The notes under the pieces were generated by a model. That model searched no databases. It saw only the letters and a list, made by a program, of their open reading frames with translations, and was not told the DNA's origin. 64,000 nucleotides of DNA, from assembly GCA_018296165.2 (NCBI GenBank), contig JACKQL020000020.1, positions 1 through 64,000 of the forward strand, in the 5' to 3' direction. The stretch's first letter is position 1. Every line of letters begins with the position of its first letter. The position numbers and the translations under genes are program-made. Shown here one piece after another: positions 57,734 to 64,000 of this stretch. The stretch is from Termitomyces sp. T153. Its lineage: Eukaryota > Basidiomycota > Agaricomycetes > Agaricales > Lyophyllaceae.

Positions 57734-60700
57734 AGACAAAACCCATTAGAATTGCGCAGCTAAACACCAATCGCAGCAACACTGTATGCCATACCATGCT
57801 AAACACATTTATAGATAAATTCGACATAATATTAGTCACGGGGCCATGGTGGGGGGAAATTGGTAACGACCAACGTGGCCCAGCTGCCCAAGGAGCCTGG
57901 ATCCCAATCCCACCAACGGCGAACATACCAAAGGACAAACGACCCAGGGTAATGGCCTACACCAAGAGGAGAGGTGACTTCACGGTCACACTTAGGTCAG
58001 ATATCGCGGAAGATCTAGACATACAAGTACTAGACATCACACAAGCTAATTTCCCAACAGTCACCATAGTAAACATCTATAGCCAGCCGAAACCACGAGA
58101 TGGTCAGACACAAAGCAGAGACGCATCGGACTGAGTACGGGAACTCCGACTACCACAGGGCGAACCGACCATCATAAGTGGGGACTGGAACCAACACCAC
58201 CCGAAATGGAGCAATGGAGACCAAGAACCAACAAACAAGACAGAAGAACTGGTCGAATGGCTACAAGATCGAGAATTCAAATTGTTGAACACAAAAGGCG
58301 AATGCACTTACCATGAACACAGGAGGAGAGGAGCGACATCCGTCATCGACCTAACTTGGGTGAACACGGAAGCGCTGACTCTGGATGCAATGAAAGAATG
58401 GGCAGTAGATCCGAGTCTAGCGTGCGGATCTGACCACTTTGCCTTAAAGTGGACAATAGATCATGGATCTACAGAGGTACAAAATGTCACAGGTAGTAGA
58501 TACAACTTCAAGGATACAAAGCCAGATGACTGGAAGGACACATTCAAACACAAAATGAGCGAGCATGCGGAAAGGTGGGAGGCACTCCAAAATCTGGAAG
58601 CTAACTGCACCCGTGAAGAGCTAGATATCGACGTTGACCTAATAACTAGGGCGATGAAAAAGGCGACAGAAGAAATGGCAAAAGAGAGAAAACTATCCGA
58701 CAAGGCCAGGCCATGGTGGTCGGAAGAACTGAGCAACGCCAACAACAGGAGAGTAATGCTGCGGGAAGAACAGAGGGCTTACAGAGAGAGGTGGGGCAAA
58801 CAAAACCCAGGGACTGACCGGGAAATCCGGAAGGCCACTAACTACTTTAGACGATTATACAAGCACGAAAAGTCAAAGTGGATTAGCGACACACTTGAAG
58901 AAGCCACCCCGGAAACAATGTGGGGCCTGAGAGGTTGGTCAAAAGGATCAAGAAACTACCCGTCACCAGCTATCAAGAGGCAAGGGAGAGACCCCGCAAT
59001 TGACCACGGAGAAAAGTGCGATGCACTAAGGGACGCCCTGTTCAAACCACCCCCAGCACTAGAGAATGACGAAATACTGAACATGTCAGCCCGACAACGA
59101 CATGACTTGGAACACGTCAAACTGACAAGGGAGGAGGTAAGGGAATCGATATACAGGCAGAGCACGAAAAAAGCACCAGGGGTCAGCCAACAACCGTTCA
59201 ACACGGTGCGATGGGCATGGGAATCAGAAGGTGACATAATTTTTGCGCTCATGCATCACTGTCTAGAAACAGGACACCACCCGAGACCATGGCGTAGAGC
59301 TGTGGCAGTCGCACTACGGAAACCAAACGAGCCAGACTATTTGGAACCCAAGGCTTACAGGCTCATCCAACTCTTGGAATGCCTGGGCAAAGTACTAGAG
59401 GGAATCATAGCCCAGAGGATAAGTTTTATGGTCAGTAAGGAGGACCTGGTGCCCCCCACCCAGTTCAGGGGAAGACCATGTAGCTCAACAAATGATGCAC
59501 TAATGACTCACATAGCAGACATACAGGCAGCAAGGAACCATGGGAAAGTCATGTCGGTACTGACGTTCGACATCTCAGGCTTCTTTGATAATGTCAATCA
59601 CGCAAGGCTACTCCGAGAACTACAAAGAAAAGGTATCCCACTACCCATGGTCAAATGGGTAGCATCTTTCTTGGAAGACCGACAAGCAGCAGTATGTCTC
59701 GATGGTACCCGGAGTGACATGAAGCCGGTTAGAAATGGAATACCACAGGGGTTGCCAGTATTGCCAATATTGTCAATAATATATGGCAGCGAACTTCTTG
59801 AACTAATGGAAGCACGACGATCGCAACATAGAACAGTCCCAAGAGGTAACAAACCAACTGACACAACGCTGTACATGTACATAGATGATGGTACGCTGAT
59901 AACATTGTCAAACTCACTAGATGTCAACATCATCCAGCTTCGCAAAGAATTCATCTTCGTGAACACATGGATGAACAAAGTCGGCTTGTCAACGGTGCCA
60001 GAGAAAACGGAACTTATGCACCACTCATAGCGTCAGGATTGCGGCTACTCACCACCCATCAAGATACCAAAGCCAGATGGCACAGACACTACAATTAGAG
60101 CAGGAGAAACAATCCGGATACTAGGTCTGCACTTAGATAGGAAACTAATGTTCAACCAACACGTCCAGAAGACGGCACATAAAGCAAAGAGTGTGGTGGC
60201 AGGTACACAAATACTCACAAACACAATACGCGGGATCAGCCAGACGCAACTCCGCACAATGTACAGGACTTGCGTGGTCCCGATCATGACCTACACCAGC
60301 CCTATATAGTGGACAGGGAAGAAAACGCACGGCACGAAACTAGGTAAAGTACAAAACGACGCACTCAGACACATGGCTGGGGCGTTCAGAACCACGCCAA
60401 CACACGCACTGGAGATTGACATGGCAGTACCGCCCATTGAACTGATGATGGAGATGACAGCTGAAGGCTACGCAAACAGATTACACAGGCTCAGACACAC
60501 TAACCCTGTCATAGATCGTCTTCCGGATGAATGGCAACATGGCAGTCAAACGGGGAACCCTCCACCACTACCGCCCAGAACGAAAGCACAGGTAAAGAAA
60601 GGTACAAAACTCACGCAGCTCGAGTGCACCGCAAGGTTGATGTATCGACCTGAAATGGGGGAGAAAATAGACCCATTCTTCACGCCACCCTGGCGGAGAA

Positions 60701-61806
60701 CGGTGAAGGACCGACCCCAAAGGTTATTGATATCGGGTGCACCCAAAGGGTGCAAAAAGGCTGAAGAAGCTAAAAAACACAATGAGAAAGTGGAGAAGCT
60801 GGTAAGAGACAATGCACACTTGCTAGTGTATTCCGATGGGTCCATGCATGGGGAAGGGGATGGGACATGCAGGTCGACTGGCTGGGGGATAGTCGGATAC
60901 CACCTAGGAACAGAAGTCTTTGTGGATAAAGGCGGATTGGGACATAACGCCAAGGTATATGATGCGGAACTGATGGGCATTGCCAGGGCAGTCAAAGCAG
61001 CTAAGGAATATGCAGACCAACATGAATGGATCAAACATGTACACGTCTATGCTGACAACACAGCGGCGGTGACGTCGGCATACGAACCCAAACCCCGACC
61101 AGGCCAACTCCAGATGATAAGAACCACGTGTACAGTTGACAACTTCCTCAACCAGGATGAGGAGAGAACGGTAAGCATAGAATGGTGCTCCGGTCACAAG
61201 GACGTGGCCGGGAACAAGAGGGCCGATGAGGAGGCTAAGGACGGAGCCGAAATAAGGGCACATGACCACACAACACTAACAAACGCCAAGAGGATGGTAA
61301 AGGAGAGGGCCCTAGAGAAGTGGTCAGGCAACTGGCTAAAGACACCACCATCAGGAGGGTTCGCGGTTGCTAACAGACTGAAACCCCGGTGGAAACCGAG
61401 GGAACACGTCCAACATACACCACGGGAAGTATTCAGCAGACTAACTCAATGCAGGACTAAACACACATTTGTCGGCGAGTACTATGCAAGATTTGTGCCT
61501 GACAAAACAACTAGATGCACATGCGGAATCTGACCCCAAACTCGGGAACATATCATAAGGGAATGCCCCAGGTACTATGAATATAGAGGCATACTAAAGG
61601 AAGCGGACGCCCAGATGGAACTGGGGACACTGCTAGGCACGAAGAAGGGACTGGAGGCAGTGACAAAGTTCCTAGCCAAGATGGGCGCCTTCACCAAAAC
61701 GGGGAATAGACATGAACGGAAACCGAGACCGGAAATAGACGATGAAGAAAACGAAGACACAGAGGGAAGAGGGTGGACGCAGATGGAGGAAGAAGACAGG
61801 GAGTAA
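57730..61806 (+). pseudogene. LINE ORF2: endonuclease, reverse transcriptase, RNase H, with four in-frame stops
   Basis: A single frame spans 4,077 bp with no frameshift but stops at 58132, 60028, 60307 and 61531. The endonuclease part shows SGDWNQHHPKW and GSDHFALKW; the usual QEP glutamate position reads TGP. The reverse transcriptase has KKAPGV, LTFDISGFFDNVNHARL and YMYIDDGTL. The motif usually read QGSPLSP appears as QGLPVLP. RNase H keeps YSDGS, DAELMGI, YADNTAAV and GNKRADEEAK. A final Cys/His region, CTCGI then PQTREHIIRECPRY, closes the protein. Two of the stops and both Ser-to-Leu changes are explained by single C-to-T changes at CpG. Confidence 0.96.
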
Positions 61807-62249
61807 GGAGCAAGGAGGATAGAGGAAGGGTCAGGAAGGGGACAGACAACGACCGTAATGAGAAAACATCACTTAGAAGGAGTGGCGAGGCAGGGACCTA
61901 CACACCATGGGAAGTCGAGACAGCCTGCGTACACGTATACAGGACCAGGAAAGCAAGACCCGTAACTACATACATTCAAAATCCCAAGAAACCCTAACAC
62001 AAACACTTTCACTGATAGTACTTTGCGACATAACCTTGACCAACATTCACGCCACCCAGAAATCTGCGAGGACAGTTCCAATACCCAACTACTTTAGGAA
62101 ACGGCATACACCTACGGCAAGAAAAGATACATATTTACATTACCGGAGTAGAGTACAGTATTACTTTACCCCCGCCTCTTAGCCCAGCATTGTGGCTTGC
62201 CGGCGGTATAAACAGAGTCCATTCATTCATTCATTCTCATAACTGATGG

Positions 62250-62851
62250 CCCTTGTAACCAATAACCCCTTCAATCCCCTTCAATCCAATAGGTTTTCGG
62301 CATCCACCGACTTAGTTCGCAGGGCAATTTGATAACCCTCCAATATCCGATATTCGATGGGTCCCAGGAAGGGTCATAACTGATAATTTGCCCGAAAAGT
62401 ATATATTTTCATTCTAATTAATCAGTTTCTCCTAAGTATATGATGGAAGAATCACCATATTATTGACATATGTTGTAATTTTAATGGCAAACTGAGAAAA
62501 AAAAAAGATACAACGATGGAATTTCTGGTTTCAGGTCACGTGACTTTCATGATTCATATTTCCCACAGTTCATTTTTGTAAATTTGCAGTGCTAGTAATT
62601 GGGATCCTCAGACTTGTTCTCTATGGATTTCCCTCTGCCAGGTATGTAGTTATTTCTGCTGTGCCACTACAGTTAATAGACTTTTCTCTTCAGCCTACTA
62701 CTCTTCTTCACTAAAAATGCAAATGGTCATTAGCAGTGATGTATATAATGTCTACTTATACTAAAAGGAAGCATTAGAAGAGACTCTACAACAAACCCTC
62801 TTATACTTGATACTCCCTAATAACTGATACTTTTTGGCTTCCATGGAGGGG
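62250..62851. other. Interior of the pogo-like element
   Basis: These are the roughly 600 bases between the LINE's right target duplication and the right terminal repeat. They are AT-rich with few CpG and several copies of a CATAACTGAT-like word. There is no coding frame. Confidence 0.6.
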
Positions 62852-62876
62852 CCATCAGTTATGAGAGGTTTGACTG

Positions 62877-63276
62877 TACATACTAGCATCGCTTCTCCAC
62901 TTGGGGGAAGCTCATAACTTGGATCAAACTTGGATACTCAGATGTAAGGGCTGATGGTAAATAAATGGTAAATAAACAGTAAATGATAACCAGCCACATG
63001 AGCAAGGGATGTTCCAAGTGATTGGATCACTGCCAGCCAGTGATGCATTGGGCCTGGTAACTATGTATGGTGCAGGACACTTAGTTACCACTACTTTTGT
63101 ACAAATAAAGTGACTTGTCAGAAAACCATCCAATTTCTTATTCCTCTTGAGAAAGCGTGTATTTCAATGAAAGGAACAAATTGTCAAGAGTGATTTCCAA
63201 AATTCTCAAATCTGACAGAGATAGATTTCTTTGTCAAGTCCAATTCTGCCATTCTTTTCATATATAGTAATTCTAG
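62877..63276. other. Flank of the nested element
   Basis: There is no gene. This is CpG-poor sequence that grades into the transposase relic. Confidence 0.5.
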
Positions 63277-64000
63277 CTACTCCAACATGTTGGAAACCCT
63301 TCTATGAGAGCTGTAATGTATTGAACTCAACTTTACAGCTTGAACTTGAGCTTCCTTTGCTCCAACACCTTGCCTATATGCATCCATCCATTGTTTCATT
63401 CTATGTTCCCATTTGTGAATTGTTGAAATAGGCACCAATGCTTTTGGCAAGTTTCCCTGTAAAGTGGTGAATGTGTAATCACAATAGACACAAAGATATT
63501 TCATGACTGCACCCCAAAAGAACCTGATGAAGTTGAGTTCATAGTGAAATTTAGGGAGGAAGATGTAGTCATGACCTGCAGCCCTCAATGACTTCTTCAA
63601 CAAACTCCAAAAGATATGGCCAACATTGAAGAATGCATTTGGCACAGCAATCAGTAATACCACTTGGACATTTGAGTGGCTTTCCATCACCACTCTTGCA
63701 TGATTCACATTTCATCATCAGACCAGAATGACACTGGTGGAACTTGTAGAACCATGACTGACACCATTACAGGTAAGTTGTCATCATAATCTTCAATTGA
63801 AAGATCTCATGAGTATCCATGACAGATCTGATCTTTGTCATTGTTCATCTGTACTGCACCATGCTCCAAGCTGTCATGTTCAGCCTCTGGACCTGGGCTT
63901 GGGTCAGAACTTGTACATCCATTGATTGCTTGACATGGAAAAGCTTGGAATTTTACTGCCTGTTCACTAACAGATTCTTGTGACTATCATCTATTCAGTA
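63158..64000. other. CpG-free stretch over the transposase relic
   Basis: I found no CG dinucleotide in these 843 bases. The stretch runs to the window edge and includes the transposase relic. This is the same signature as at 46870-48064. Confidence 0.75.
63277..63722 (-). pseudogene. DDE-type transposase relic (C-terminal part)
   Basis: The minus strand encodes a C-terminal transposase fragment with the recognisable block IFLPKFHYELNFI...FWGAV, then CDYTFTTLQGNLPKALVPI and WEHRMKQWMDAYRQGVGAK. It ends with SHRRVSNMLE. The upstream part (MKCESCKSGDGKPLKCPSG) is in another frame, so there is at least one frameshift near 63585. The position after ELNFI that is normally the third acidic catalytic residue is Arg. 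The family is the fungal DDE-superfamily endonuclease type found in many Agaricomycetes. It is inactive. Confidence 0.65.

Larger units (their letters stand above)
55823..62234 (+). mobile_element. Tad1/I-like LINE retrotransposon, near full length
   Basis: This is a 6.4-kb non-LTR element with two frames (gag-like ORF1, then endonuclease, reverse transcriptase and RNase H in ORF2). It ends in a short ATTC tandem tail. It is bounded by a 15-bp target-site duplication, TCTCATAACCGATGG (55808-55822) and TCTCATAACTGATGG (62235-62249), with a single C/T mismatch. It landed in the left terminal repeat of the pogo-like element. The zinc-knuckle ORF1 and RNase H place it in the Tad1/I group. Confidence 0.94.
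55798..62876. mobile_element. Pogo/Tc1-like TIR element interrupted by a LINE
   Basis: The left end (55798-55822) and right end (62852-62876) form 25-bp terminal inverted repeats starting CAGTC and containing AACCTCTCATAAC. Both are flanked by TA, the usual Tc1/mariner/pogo target. The two ends differ at only two positions. Without the LINE the element would be about 650 bp and has no transposase, so it is non-autonomous. Assignment to the pogo group rests on the CAG terminus and TA duplication. Confidence 0.83.

Noticed and set aside
1..64000. CRISPR arrays, bacterial operons or ribosomal RNA genes
   Set aside because: None is present. The tandem repeats lack unique spacers of constant length, and the gene structure is eukaryotic.

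Overview
The window is nuclear DNA of a filamentous basidiomycete, most likely an Agaricomycete. The evidence is dense introns of about 50-60 nt with GT..AG borders, intron-split orthologues of conserved eukaryotic genes, a conidiation-6 (Con-6) gene, a Tad1/I-like LINE and CpG-depleted transposon relics. The species cannot be named from the sequence.

Layout. (1) 1-3.8 kb: no secure gene. (2) 3.8-28.8 kb: a gene-dense core. In order it holds EXO1 (+), a C2H2 transcription factor (+), PIG-P (-) facing 5-formyl-THF cyclo-ligase (+), an alpha/beta hydrolase (-), a RAD51C-like recombinase paralogue (-), a small zinc-finger protein (-), an NNT1/EFM7-type methyltransferase (-) divergent from MSH6 (+), a histidine-rich orphan (-), member A of an unrecognised gene family (+) and ORC3 (+). 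Four of these act in DNA replication, recombination or mismatch repair. (3) 29-40.5 kb: Con-6, a 46-bp-arm inverted repeat, a 580-bp TIR element lying directly upstream of a small secreted, probably GPI-anchored protein, then three tandem members (B, C, D) of the same unrecognised family, and an intact CFAP20-like gene. (4) 40.5-54.6 kb: a long non-coding, microsatellite-rich tract surrounding one GC-rich orphan gene (44.7-45.5 kb), with a 1.19-kb stretch containing no CpG. (5) 54.6-64 kb: an inverted, decayed copy of the CFAP20-like gene, then a LINE of about 6.4 kb nested inside a pogo-like TIR element, then a CpG-free transposase relic.

The most interesting items are: the four-member membrane-anchored family with the same intron phases and the same promoter block; a RAD51 paralogue in which both ATP-binding motifs look degenerate; a flagellum-associated CFAP20 gene with an inverted pseudogene; and a set of repeat signatures in which differences between once-identical copies fall at CpG. 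That last pattern points to methylation-driven decay of transposons in this genome.
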